Positions 33,952 through 45,146 of a DNA stretch of 64,000 nt are shown here, piece after piece. Origin of the DNA: Ilyonectria destructans (taxonomy: Eukaryota > Ascomycota > Sordariomycetes > Hypocreales > Nectriaceae). The DNA lies in the NCBI GenBank assembly GCA_020740775.1, contig JAHEWK010000010.1, positions 2,666,001 through 2,730,000 on the forward strand, read 5' to 3'. The notes under the pieces are model-generated. The model was not told the origin of the DNA. It did not search any database and was given only the letters and a program-made list of their open reading frames with translations. How positions within the stretch are numbered: the stretch's first letter is position 1; the number at the start of each line of letters is the position of its first letter. The translations under genes and the position numbers were made by a program.

Positions 33952-36084
33952 TTTAAGTGGGGGATCTAGGTTTCGACCTGGAGAAAGAGGGAAGGGAAAG
34001 AAAAAGAAAAGGAGAATAAGTGATCCCCGATTAGGGCAAGTAGTTATTCTAGGGAGTTCGATAAACACGAAGATCGATCTCTGGAATGTCGATGGACACG
34101 GAGAAGGATATTTCGATAATGCTTCTAGAAATCCCACGGATCGGAACGGCCAGGCGGACCCCCCTAGTACTATACTTTATTGCCTCACCGCACTCGAAGG
34201 CATAGCCTTGGGCCCGGTCCCATCCTCCCAAACCTCACGAGTGACAGCTCCGGGTGGGCCCTCCCCCTGTCTCATGGAGGGACGAGCTCCAAGCCTCATA
34301 CTAGACTGGTATCTCTCTAAGATCGATAGCGGCGTTAGCTTCGCTCATTTTCTCTCAGATCAAGGACAACCCATTTCCAATTGGCAATGGCGCCGACACC
34401 ATCCTGAGGTTCATCTCGGCGACGTCAAACGGCGATGCAGTCTTGACTCGCCATCTAATCAAAACAAGAAGGACTGATCTAGTGATGGTGGCTCTGTTGA
34501 TGTATTTCGGCTTTCTGAGGATCAAAAAAGCTCCAAGTCCTGCCCATTTGATTCTAAGTTTTCGGTCATCCCTCCGAAACTTCCTGGATATCAAGCAGCC
34601 TGCCGATCACTCCCTCAAGGATCAGGACCCTCCCGTTAGGATCGGAGCTCTGGTGCCTCGACCACGTGCAGCGGGGTACTGACAGCTGATGGTATCGATG
34701 TTGTCCTGCCCTTGAGTCCTTGGGGCAGGTGTTGTGAGGGACTTTACTGATTGTCAGGATGCTCCACCCCGCATGAGTCAGTGCATTGAGCATGCTTCAG
34801 CTGACAAGGGTCAACAGGACACTAACCACCAATCTATTCATCCCATCACACCCTTTGCTTTTGCTTTTGTCGCCGCCTTGGATGTGGCTGACATCTCATT
34901 TTCTCGAACAGATTTTGACTTCCCCGCTAAGATACTGTCTAGCCAGTAAAATAGCTTCGGCATATCGCTTCGGCATTGGTAATAGGTCGGCCACATATAA
35001 GCCGGGCGGACACTAACCAACCGCGTCAGAATCATTCATCAATGAGGCCAAGCGACCCAAAACAAGCTTCAGCGAGCGGTGTGCTGACCAAGCAGACCTT
35101 AATCTGATCATTTTGTCATTCCGCGTGGCAGTATCGTGCGCGACAGGCTAACCTCCACCATGTGATCACTTACAAGCACTTCCTTTCCAGAACATGTTAG
35201 CCCCTGGGTCGCCGCGCACCTCGCCCTCGTTAAGTACCGCCCATGACGATGCGCCATCTTCGCCGCTAGGTTTAGCAACCCTGCCGTCACCGCCTCCACC
35301 CCAACCCACAACATCAGCCACATGTGGCCTGTCAAGGTTGATGTTCCGAAGGCGAATTGGAGTAACCTCCTCTGGAGCCGCTCCAGCCGCGAATACACCC
35401 AACCTTTGCACCGCAGATACCGAATCGTCATTATCGCTGTTCGCTCTCCGCGAAAGGATAGCTATATCGATCTAGTGCTAGCTTGAGGAGCGCTCCTATT
35501 CCTGTATTCCGTTCATCCTTTGCCCAAACTTTCTTTCACCAATCGTCTCTTGCGAGGATTAATTTCCTTAGCAGTGGCCTGGCCAATCAAACGCGAGAAG
35601 GTGGTAAGTCAGCAAATTTCCTAAGATAGCTCATGGCTTTACGCGAATCATTACTCAGTCCGCAAGAGTAAACTCTAATTTACGCGGTATCATGTAACTA
35701 CAGATAAGTCAACTCTCTCCTGTAAAAGTTTTTCCCGACTAGCGGCTGTTAGCACTAGGATAGGGGAAAATTCTTTACAGGCCACAAAAGGCCGCAATAG
35801 CTACTAGCGCCCATCAGGGCACTAACAGCAGCAGATGAGGGGTTAAGCGAGTTGACCTCATCCTGTACTGCGGCCACGGCCGCAGTGTGATAGCTCTGGC
35901 TATGATTGCAGTCTGCTATCCTGATCAGCTGAGCGGCTGCAGTAGCAGCAGGGAAGCAGCACGGCTCAGAGCAGCCAGCGACACCGCTGTAACTCTTGTA
36001 TCTGCTGTTTGAATGTTCAGACTCGGAGCGGATACAGCTATTGCAACCAACAGCAGTCACGACACCAGCTTTAATCTAGACGGA
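33952..36084. other. Non-coding region with short palindromes
   Basis: Permease promoter and spacer. No supported gene. A perfect short palindrome ACTGCGGCC-AC-GGCCGCAGT lies at about 35864-35883 within a GCTG/CAGC-rich stretch (35820-36060). Nothing else stands out. Confidence 0.4.
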
Positions 36085-36420
36085 CTACAGCTCCAGCCAC
36101 GGCTCCCGGTCGTCAACTGAAGCAGCGACATACCCATGGCTGCACCACCACATGGGATCTGCAGCTTCAAATTGATACTCCTTAGTGACTCTGGAGCGGT
36201 CCAAGCCACTGCTAGGAGGGAAGAAAGAGATGTCAATCCCTCCATCCTTGCCGTAAACAGAATAATTAAGAAGAACTGGTAGCCTTTCTCCTTCGCGCTC
36301 CCCAGGCTGATATATGTTGCTTAGTAAAGTGGTCCCGTCCCGGAGAGGGACTTTCACATTCAGATACTTGACGAGGGAGTCTTCCGTCACGACCTTGAGG
36401 GTAGGGAGCCCACCGTCCAT
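36085..36420 (-). pseudogene. N-terminal fragment of a CocE/NonD-type serine hydrolase
   Basis: The 111-aa frame starting at ATG 36418-36420 reads KYLNVKVPLRDGTTLLSNIY, LPVLLNYSVYGKDGG and ADPMWWCSHGYVAASVDDRE. This is the N-terminal beta-sheet entry of the CocE/NonD (X-Pro dipeptidyl-peptidase-like) alpha/beta hydrolases, in which a long catalytic domain with a GxSxG nucleophile elbow normally follows the VDxRG motif. Here the frame stops right after VDDREPWLEL, and no continuation was found in the flanking 1 kb. The family is usually 550-650 aa, so this is a truncated relic. An upstream short exon cannot be excluded. Confidence 0.6.
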
Positions 36421-37807
36421 CCTAGCCGGAGGGGTTGCTAGAAATAAGAGTTAAGAAAGGATTCCAGTGTCCAATTGAGGGTATCTTGCCTTGGATAAAG
36501 TTTCCATGTCGCTTAGTCTCAGCTAGAGCTGTTTCAGTGACGCTCCTGTGATCCATCCATTGGGGATAGACGTTAAGTAGGTTGGTTTCAGAGTTAGACG
36601 AGTTGCACGTGCGTAGTGTGATGTAAGTCAGTCAAACATATCCAGAGCTTGACTGAGAAAGTGCATCGAAGGGTTATTTGTATCTGACCCAGGGAATGTC
36701 ATCATCTCCTCGGCGTTCAACTTGCTCCATTCCCGCAATAGTTTCGGGCTACGAATGAACTCCGTGAAGCCGGCGGGGACTTGCCATTGGGTACAGATTC
36801 AATATAAATAGCTAGTTTCGTGGTTCTTAAGGGTGTGGACAGGGCCCGTACGACGGCTATATTAAAATGTGCGGAGTGTGAGCTGGCAATGGGTATGCAT
36901 GTGGCATTTCATAGCCCGTCGCCACCACTAGTGCCCACTCCTGCTAAATTGGACCCTGTTAGAACACCTGGGCGGCAGGTAGTGATATGACATTAAGTTG
37001 TCATTTTATTAAATCGGATTATATTAAAACATGGTGGAATTAAGCACATCTACCTACGTATTGTCAAGTTCGCTCGGATTGCAGTGAGGCAGATGTGGAT
37101 CTGGCATTAGTTGGGGTAGTTTCACCAGCCCAATGCCTGAACGCCAGATTCTCATGACAAGAAAATGCCTTCTAAATCACAAAAGCCTTGTCGATGTGAA
37201 CTCATAACGTGGAGAGTTTACCACACGTTTCCTCGACCTATGGAGGCGTTTCGTGTTATCAGAACAACGAACATATCCCGCCAGTGAGTCGTGTATTCCA
37301 TAAGAGGTATGGCTGTCCATCATCTCGTCCTCACCACCCCTAATACGGGTCGTTCCCCATTGGCTATGTCGTAAGGGCCTTGTCAAGCTCACAACAGTGG
37401 GTCTGTTAGACTCACCTCGGCTGCTCGGCTCGGCATGGGGACCAAAGCAAGAATATCGATCTTCTGTTATTGAACTGAATCGAGTTGCAATAACCCGATA
37501 TGCACATTGACGTCCACCGTTCCAGAGGAAGGGGACTGATGAAGGAGACAAATACGTTGCCACTTTTGGTGCCCTGAGATTGTGTCAACTGCTGGTTTCA
37601 GTCGTATTTTGCAACTCTCGCTGTTATTCCATCGCTGCTACTTCCCCTCGAGCTGTGGTTCTGCACCAATGACTTCCTGGATCCCAACATACGACCCATC
37701 TCTGTTCATCCGGGGGTATGACAACCGCACCCCATCTGCCCCAAGAAGCGCTGCGGACACCCAACGCACTCTAGACTGTTCGGGTATGTCACTACATTCG
37801 CGGACTT
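36421..37807. other. Intergenic region, no supported gene
   Basis: GC-balanced spacer with overlapping short frames on both strands (for example 37177-37563 minus) that have no recognisable product. Confidence 0.4.
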
Positions 37808-39438
37808 CTAAAGACCTTCCTCAATCTCAACGATCCTTTGGAGAATTCGCGATGCTATGAACCCGGTGAGAGGCCCTTCGGCTCGAGGAAGTCGGCGCAA
37901 TATGTCGATCCCAACCCTCCGCACCAATGGATGACGACATCTCATCACAAACCTGAGAATAGGGGAGAGAACACCACCCGTCATAGTGAAGTGTGTCGAC
38001 TCCATTTCGGCACTTGCGGCTACAGCTGTGGCATACCGGGCTATTTCAGTAAATGCGTCCATGTGTCGGTCCCATTCCACCTGTGCTCCCTTGTCAGTTG
38101 GCCCGTAGAGTGCGAGATACGTGTCGAGTCTCCGAAGATGAATCAGGGAAATCCGGTACTGGTACCCTGATAGCGAGGCCCCCTGTGCAGTCATTGGCGT
38201 TGCGTTGAATGCCCGCAACCACCTGTCGTACGAGTTTCGACACCTAGCTCGCTTGCACTGGTCGTGTTGGCCAATACCCAAACGTATGCAAGCATTCCAT
38301 AATGCCTCAAGATAATCACTGGCCTCTTGCAGGCTGTCTAGAGGTAAAGGCATCTCATCGAGTGGGCTGAACATGGAAGGTCTGATTTGGGTGGGGTGTA
38401 TCGTCAAATCAATCTAAGACGCCCATCAGCGAATGTTATCTCAGTTGCCCGAAACACTGCGAGTCAGACAACAGACCTCCGCAACTTGAATATCTAATCG
38501 TAGGAAGAACGATCGGAACGCATCCAGCGGCTTGCTTATTCCGGCGACGCTGTCGATTAACCCATTCTGGACCATCATCTTCAACCCGGACATGATGAGG
38601 TTAATTCCGTCCTCGAGGTTGCCAAAGAGGATCTGCTCTGGTTGGTTCGCTGACTGTCCAAGCGGGGGCTCGAAGACTACTTTCCTCTAAGCTTGCAAAA
38701 ATCACGGACGATGTTAACAGAAGGTGGATTGAGAACCCGACCCATTCAGATGATGCGACAGCCGGCGAAGGGCCAAGCGGTAATGCTGAATCGAGAGCCT
38801 CGCTTGGTCATCCAAGGGTGCAGCACGAGGTATCGGCCACGAAGTTGGCCAGTTTTGAATGTCTTTGAAGAGAAGGCCCAGCGCAATCGTACCATGGAAT
38901 ATGGCATCGTTGGCGACGGTCAGCTGCATGACGAGTCTTTCCCAGAACTCGAACCTGAAAAAGCCGCTGGACAGCATAGGTATGCGCCGGAGGCGGAAGA
39001 TATCCAAAGCCCTATCGGTGTCTTCATTTCTGAGGGGAAAATGAAAGGCATCCGGAGTTCGGGTCATCCGAACGAGCTGAGACTCATCTCCTTGATCTAG
39101 ATGGGCTTGCAATTGCGGCCACTCACAAGCGAAGCCAGAAGCCGAGCCTAGATATGCATTGAATGAGCCCCAATAGCGGATACGAAGTCAGCCATGGAAG
39201 TAATACCCACATTTATGACAGACTGGGAATTCTTCGCCGCACTTGACATGTCGGACTGTTGATCACGGGTCAAAATCACATTCATCGAGTTGGGGTTCAC
39301 CTTTACCCCTGTATCCAACTGCGTCAGTTCTGCGTGTCACCGCTACCTGAAAGCCGTCACATACTTGCATGTCAGGCATCCTGATCGCACCTTTGGGGCC
39401 CACGCCCTTTTCCGGTGGCCGCGTTTTACTTTGATCAT
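37808..39438 (-). pseudogene. Zn2Cys6 transcription factor gene, probably disrupted
   Basis: Minus strand from ATG 39436-39438: MIKVKRGHRKRAWAPKVRSG then CLTCK, the first half of a Zn2Cys6 cluster. After an intron the second half follows as RHVKCGEEFPVCHKC (about 39195-39250) and SASGFACEWPQ (about 39130), so all six Cys are present. Further exons encode AFHFPLRNEDTDRALDIFRL, FFRFEFWERLVMQLTVAND and PEQILFGNLEDGINLIMSG. The last intron (38414-38474, after QVAE) joins in phase to the C-terminal exon (MPLPLDSLQEASDYLEALWN ... VEIEEGL). However, the first three exon junctions do not connect in phase with any GT-AG pair I can find: 39364/39250, about 39200/39140, and about 38744/38690. Either small indels have broken the gene or the model is more complex than I can resolve. 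Confidence 0.55.
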
Positions 39439-39816
39439 GTTGTACGCACTCTTTATCTCGAGGCTAGGGTGACGCTGTGTAAGTGGTAAGGAGGCGACGC
39501 ATGGGAGGGGAGCAAGTGGGAGAAGGTCTGCAATTTGACGGCGCATGGTGTCACAGGTCTTCGCGCCCGACGACGGGTCGTCCGGTCGCCGAATGACCGC
39601 ACGGCCCCCATACGAATCCCTGTTCAAATCTGAAGGCCCGGTCCTTCAGAATTCAATAGGGATTCGCTCGGATGACCGGCGTTTCAGGCCGAAATTGAGG
39701 GTCCGTGGCCGCCAAAGGCGGTGCAGGGCCTTCATTTTTGGACAGATCACCATCATTTTGGCAGGAGCATCAATTATCCCCATCACCGACCAACCATAAC
39801 CCGCCACCACAACGCA

Positions 39817-42642
39817 ATGGAATCTACGGATTCGAACGCAATTAAGGATCCCAGGGTTAGGGCGGCTATCGAGCACTACCTACTGGATCTAGAAAGTACC
39901 ACGCCGCCGAATACGTTGAGGAATTACAAGCCTAAGCAGAAGGAATGGCAGGTTAGTACATGCAGATAGATGCAGATGCATCTGCAACACCTATATACAC
40001 AGAGGAGGCTCTATTTTACCTTGGATTTTCCTAGTAACGATAAGCAGGGCTGGTGTAAGCAAAACTGGCCTGCTATACCTGCAGGATGGCCTCCACAGGA
40101 CCCGATTCCATCTGGTCAACAGCTGCCCGGAGATCTCGTCGATGAAGGCAAACTACTGCTCTTTATGAAAGAGGCTGTAGTATCCCGGGCTCCAAGGAAG
40201 GGAAAGAGGGCCGCACATGAAAGGAAACATCACCTCGAGGAACAGGAAGCGAAAAAGGCTGCGAAACGACGGAAATATGCACCAGGTAAGCTAAGCAGTT
40301 GCTGCCGTGGAGCAGTCTGGCCCTCGGGACCCCAGCTCATTCACATCTATTTTAGGGGACACCATCTATGTTGGTGGTAAGGATGGTAGTAGTAGCAGTA
40401 GCTCTGACTCTGACTTCGAAATATTCGAGTCCCAGCTTAAACTGCAGTATAATTCTGTACGTGGGTACGTCTCAGCGATCCAAAAGCTCTACGATGAGCA
40501 GAAAACTAGGGGGATCAACCCTGCGCCGCGGCCACAAGGCGTGGCGTTGAAAGCTCTCAAGCGCAGTATCCTAGCCACTACGTGGTCTAAGAAGCGAAAA
40601 GAGTATACCGATAGAGGCGTGGGGACCTTAAGAGATGTATACTCGCCGGCGCAGATACCAGACCACACCGCCGTAGCCTGGGCTGAACGAGATCGGATAT
40701 CTATCGGCAGCGCCTTACGGACCCAGGTCGACTTTCTGTTCGGGAATCACATGTTGCTACGGTCGAGTAACCGGCTCCCGATGGAACTGGCGGACTGCTT
40801 TTGCCTCGGCCTTCCAAACGAAGGTCTCAAAACTGAAGGATTTACTACGAAGGCACTGATCGTTGTGATGAACGGCGGGAAGACGAACCAACACGGGCGG
40901 ATGGAATACGGCGCTGCCCTCCGCCACCGAGATCCGAGATCCTGTCTTATCGGCGCATTAGCATTCTTCTTCTTCTGGCGTTGGCAGGCGGAAAAGGCTG
41001 AGAAATTTCCAGTCTTTGGAAAAAGCGAAGACTGGTACGGGATAAAGGTCCTGCGGCGGTCAGCGAAGGAGCCGAAAGGTTAGTGTTGTGTTGTGCCACC
41101 GCGTAACTTCGCCCTCCGTCCCCAACACTTCCTGACTATTATATAGCTCCCCTCTCGTATCAGACTGCTCGTGACTGGACCTCCCGCTTCTATGAGAAGG
41201 CAGGTATCAAGGTCAGCAAAGTCAGCCACGCGCCTCGGGTAGCCGGCACGCAGAATGCAGATATTGCAGGCGTGGCCGAAGGTCAGGTACGTAGTGCAAC
41301 TAGGTATAGCGGATGTCAGTATAGCACTGGGCATATCTGAACTGTGGAAATTTGTATGGAGGAATTGCAAATTCGGCTAAAGTCAGCCAAAATTGCATAT
41401 TCAGCCCTAGTAAAGTGGCCACGCTTTACACAACCCCCTGCCTATTACACGATCCTATCTACTTTTACACCTACTCTAACTAACTGCTCACAGATTCGCC
41501 GGGCGGGCAGGTGGAATAACGGGGATCAGATGACTGGCTGTTACCTTACCTCCCTACCGTTCGAGTTTATGCGGGCAGTGGCCGACTTTGACCCAGAGTG
41601 GTCAGGAACCTACTTTGTGCCACGTGCTACTGTGCGACCGCCTGCCTCCCTATTAGCTCTGGTCTGGCCTGAACTAGATAAGTGGAAGGCAGCACACGAT
41701 GACCCTAGTTCAGAGGAAGCCGTGAAGCTCGGCGTTGAAGCCAATATGGCTGCTGGTGCTTTTCTGGAACTACTGGAGTGGCTACGAGAAGTGGTCCTGC
41801 AGGACGCGGTTTTCCTACGCGAGCACTACCCTTTCCACCCCATCTTCGAAGAGCCGGTCTTTCGCTGTTCGGAGTTCGCAGCGTTCGCGGTCCAAATCAA
41901 GGACGCTTGCAAACGTGCGCAGGAGGTATCACACGTCACGGCCATTCAGAAAGCAGTCCCGGTAGTCGCAGCTCAACTTCGAACCGTAGCCGCCCAGCAG
42001 TTGGCGGCTGAGCAACTAGCTCAACAGAGGTACACTGAGCTGATGGCGGCTAGTCAGATCCTAGCCACCAAGATGGACGACCTGACTGGCGGTTCCTTTA
42101 CAGTCACGTGGACCCCTGGAAGGTCTAAGGCTACCTTGCAATGGGAGGTGCACGCCGGCCATGAACCGCGTCAGCAGAGGCGCCGTGTATCCCCGGAAAC
42201 TACTCCCACGCCCTTGGCCCGACCCGTTGATACTACTCCTCCCACACAAACTGCGGCTGCGCCAAAGCAGGGTCAGGGAAATGGGGAAGCCAGTCAGTCA
42301 GTTGCAGAAAGATCTCAACCCCCGAGCTATAAGCTCCCGCGAGCCGTTAAGACGGTTCAGGATCTGCTACGTTTGTGGCGCTACGGCCTAGGCGGAATGC
42401 CCTCTGTGGATAGCCTTGAACGCGACTGGGGAACCCACTGGCGACCATCCTCTGAAAAGCAGTATTTCTCTACTAGAAAGATGATCATTGACGAGGTTAC
42501 TCGGCGGGCTGCAGCAGAGCATATCGCGGAGGACGTAGTAGCGAAGCAAATGGATGCGGAACGGAAATCTAATTCGCTTGACAAAGTGTTCAAATCCATT
42601 AGGAACGACAGGAAGGCCAGGAATTGGTATAGAAGTCTGTAA
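39817..42642 (+). CDS. Crypton tyrosine recombinase with GCR1_C-type DNA-binding domain, 809 aa
   Basis: Exons 39817-39951, 40003-40285, 40356-41078, 41147-41286 and 41494-42642 total 2430 nt, exactly 809 codons plus stop. All four introns are GT-AG, and the last is long (207 bases) with a CTAACTAAC branch region. The N-terminus (NTLRNYKPKQKEW) and TVRGY/SVRGYVSAIQKLYDEQ are core-binding segments. The catalytic set of a tyrosine recombinase is present: Arg in HMLLRSSNRLPMELAD (about 270), HAPR (about 407), RRAGRW and the nucleophile Tyr in GCYLTSLP (about 443). Near the C-terminus, LPRAVKTVQDLLRLWRYGLG begins a GCR1_C-like domain (about 706-770), which fungal Cryptons use to bind DNA. Cryptons move as circles by site-specific recombination and lack inverted repeats. 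The open frame and intact catalytic residues suggest a recently active copy. Confidence 0.88.
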
Positions 42643-43830
42643 TTAGGTATTACTGTAGATCGAAAATCAGGGGTTTATTGACTGACTTGGTGCAAAATGT
42701 TTGTTTTTTGTGTGACCTGGGGCTAGGCCGGTGCAGGCGGGTGAAATTTTAAACCACCATAACAATTGAACCAAGCGACTCCACAATATGAAAGAACGTG
42801 CATTTGATCACCGGAATAGGCGCTATCGGACGGTATAGCTTTCACCCTCGTATATCCAGTATTTCGGTCGCAACGGTGTTGCGGAGTTGACATCCGTACT
42901 TTTGGGGTGATGTCAAGGGCACGGCGGTAATCTGCGGGGTCGGCGGGCGACCCCGCACCAAAAAAGACCTGTGACATCCACTTGATGTCCATGGATCTCA
43001 ACCTCGTTAGATGAACTTTTTTTCTTCGCTTAATAAGTGCGCCCCATCTCATGCACTTTGCGAGGCTCCCAGACCCGCCACTTAGCTACCATAGCCATAG
43101 GAAGGATATTAGCAACAGAATGAAGATCCAGTCTGTGGTATACGGTGAATTCGATCCTAGCTAGGTATTGGCGTTCTGCTCCATCAAGGTACGCTTCCAC
43201 GATGTCAAAATAACACATTTGGTGAATTCGATCATTGGATTGATGTTCAATAGGGTTGGATCCCAAACCAAATGCGACAAGTGTATTGGTCCAGAATGAT
43301 TCCGTCCTTTCTTTTCTTGGGAGGGGGATTGAGTTAATCCCGCTCCTGTGGCTAATAAGACCAGCATACTGGGGATCAGGGAGTGGCAACATTGGTACCC
43401 CGCGCTCAGCTGAAATAAGCCGCATATGCGGGCGTTCTGGAAAAGATGCATATGACCACATATGTACCTCACAATACCAACAGGTAATCAGTAAACCCTG
43501 CCCATATCAGCTTACATATATACCTCACAATGCTAACAGGTAACATAATTAGTTTCTTAGATAGCTGCCCGACTAAGGAGGCTGTGCTCAGATACAGTCA
43601 GCATCTCACTCACTTAACCGCAACTTTCCTCTAACAATACAAGGCAATCTTAAACTATTTATAAATAATGCCACGATTATAAAAATAACGCAGTATTTGA
43701 GAGTTCTTAAATACATTGTTCAGTCTACCTGGTGCTGTTATCGCAACACATTTCGCAGCAACCGTTATCAAGCCTTCGCCCTCTACATAACCTTGTTATC
43801 TATTAACTTCCCACTCGAATTGTCAACATC
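42643..43830. other. Downstream flank of the Crypton, no firm gene
   Basis: Probably contains the right end of the Crypton. A 143-aa minus frame (43030-43461) has no domain I know and is left uncalled. TACCTCACAAT-C-AACAGGTAA occurs twice in direct orientation (about 43465-43484 and 43520-43543). Sequence becomes AT-rich before the next gene. Confidence 0.4.
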
Positions 43831-44214
43831 ATGGCCTCCTCCAAAACAACGCCAGAGGAGTTCGAAGAGTGGCTGAACGGAGCCTTTATCGGAGATCCAA
43901 GCGAAGCCCGCGCATTCTGCAAACGCACCATGAGCCCCAACTATCTCCGGCTCCAGGCCGGTGATGGCCGAACGGATTTCGAAGGCGCTGTTCAAAAGGT
44001 GACGAATTTCCGCACCATATGCCGCAAGTGGGTGGCGCCCGTGCAGTTTCTAGTCCAGGAAGGGAACAAAATCGCAGTTCGACTTAGCTGCGAGCTGGTT
44101 ATTGGCGACGGCCCGGAGCAGAAGCTAGAACTGATGTTTATGGCGGAAAAGGATGAACAGGGCCGATTTGAGACTGTGTGGGAGCTTTCTTCACCTATTG
44201 CGGAACCTGCTTGA
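43831..44214 (+). CDS. Small NTF2/SnoaL-like fold protein, 127 aa
   Basis: Single exon from ATG 43831 (MASSKTTPEEFEEWLNGAF). The N-terminal helices (EEWLNGAFIGDPSEARAFCK), then alternating beta strands (APVQFLVQEGNKIAVRLSCE, LELMFMAEKD, RFETVWELS) and the length of about 130 aa fit the cone-shaped NTF2-like fold used by small fungal isomerases, hydratases and unknown proteins. No signal peptide. No biosynthetic core gene lies next to it, so no role can be inferred. The domain call rests on pattern and size only. Frame, start context and codon use look genuine. Confidence 0.65.
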   Translation: MASSKTTPEEFEEWLNGAFIGDPSEARAFCKRTMSPNYLRLQAGDGRTDFEGAVQKVTNFRTICRKWVAPVQFLVQEGNKIAVRLSCELVIGDGPEQKLELMFMAEKDEQGRFETVWELSSPIAEPA

Positions 44215-45146
44215 TGGTGGAAGCACATAGCGTTGGAGTATAACTGGACGCGTGTCAAGTTGGGCTCTTGTGTTGAATTGAAGGCATGTTGGAACACCAG
44301 GGCTCCAGGGGGTTACGTGAGAATAGGAGGCATTTCGGGACCGAAGCAGCGAGGGCTCGCCGAGCCTTCGGCTAGCTAGACTGTATTAGGAATAAAGGAA
44401 AAACCCAGACGGCCATGCTTCTGAAAGTTATGGCTATGCATTTTTATGTTTATATGCGCTGTATTGTGAGGAGCTGCCTATTGACATATAGCATATTCCT
44501 CATTTCGTTTTTGTTAACTCAGTTCAATGCTGTCTGCGCCCTCAAGGTTGAGCAAGTTGCAGGCACAAAAGCCAAAAAACACAGGCTCTTTTTTCACGAT
44601 TTAAGCATTCGAGACCCAATGGTGCTGATCGTCACTCTTGTGGTATCGGATAAGGAAGTCACCTGTCTTTCTCGTTTACCTGTAATCGCACTGGTCTAAC
44701 ATACTGCATGACAATGTTGCGGAAAGCGCGTCACTGGGGACGCAAGTTTGGGGTTACCCCGATCGGGGCATCATCTTCCAACTCTTCCCACAGGCAGAGA
44801 AGCATTCTTAGCCGGGCCTTGTCCTCCATCTACAAGACGTGGGTTTTGACCACAACGTCTTCTGTACTGCCATCAATCAATTCGTCTAAGATGGCCTTGT
44901 CATGCGGTAACTCCGTGTCGTATCTGGAATCTTGGTATTCCCTTATCCATTTCACGACCTCTTGAGTTTTGGTCTGCGAGTTGATCCTTTTTAGGTGGGT
45001 GGGAGCTTAACTGCACTACGTCGCAAGCATAGCAACGTGGGTGCAGAGCCTCAATTGATCCCAGAGTATGGGGGGTTCTAACTGGTGTAGCTGCGTTGAG
45101 TTCAAAGAATCAGGTTCCTCTGAACCAATCACCTTTTTCCGCCCAA
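44215..45146. other. Intergenic region, no supported gene
   Basis: Two short plus-strand frames (44415-44699, 44708-44965) have no recognisable product, and the first is hydrophobic by composition only. Presumably 3' flanks of the two converging genes. Confidence 0.4.

Noticed and set aside
43030..43461. 143-aa minus-strand frame next to the Crypton
   Set aside because: Reads like a normal protein by composition, but no family is recognised and no neighbouring exons fit.
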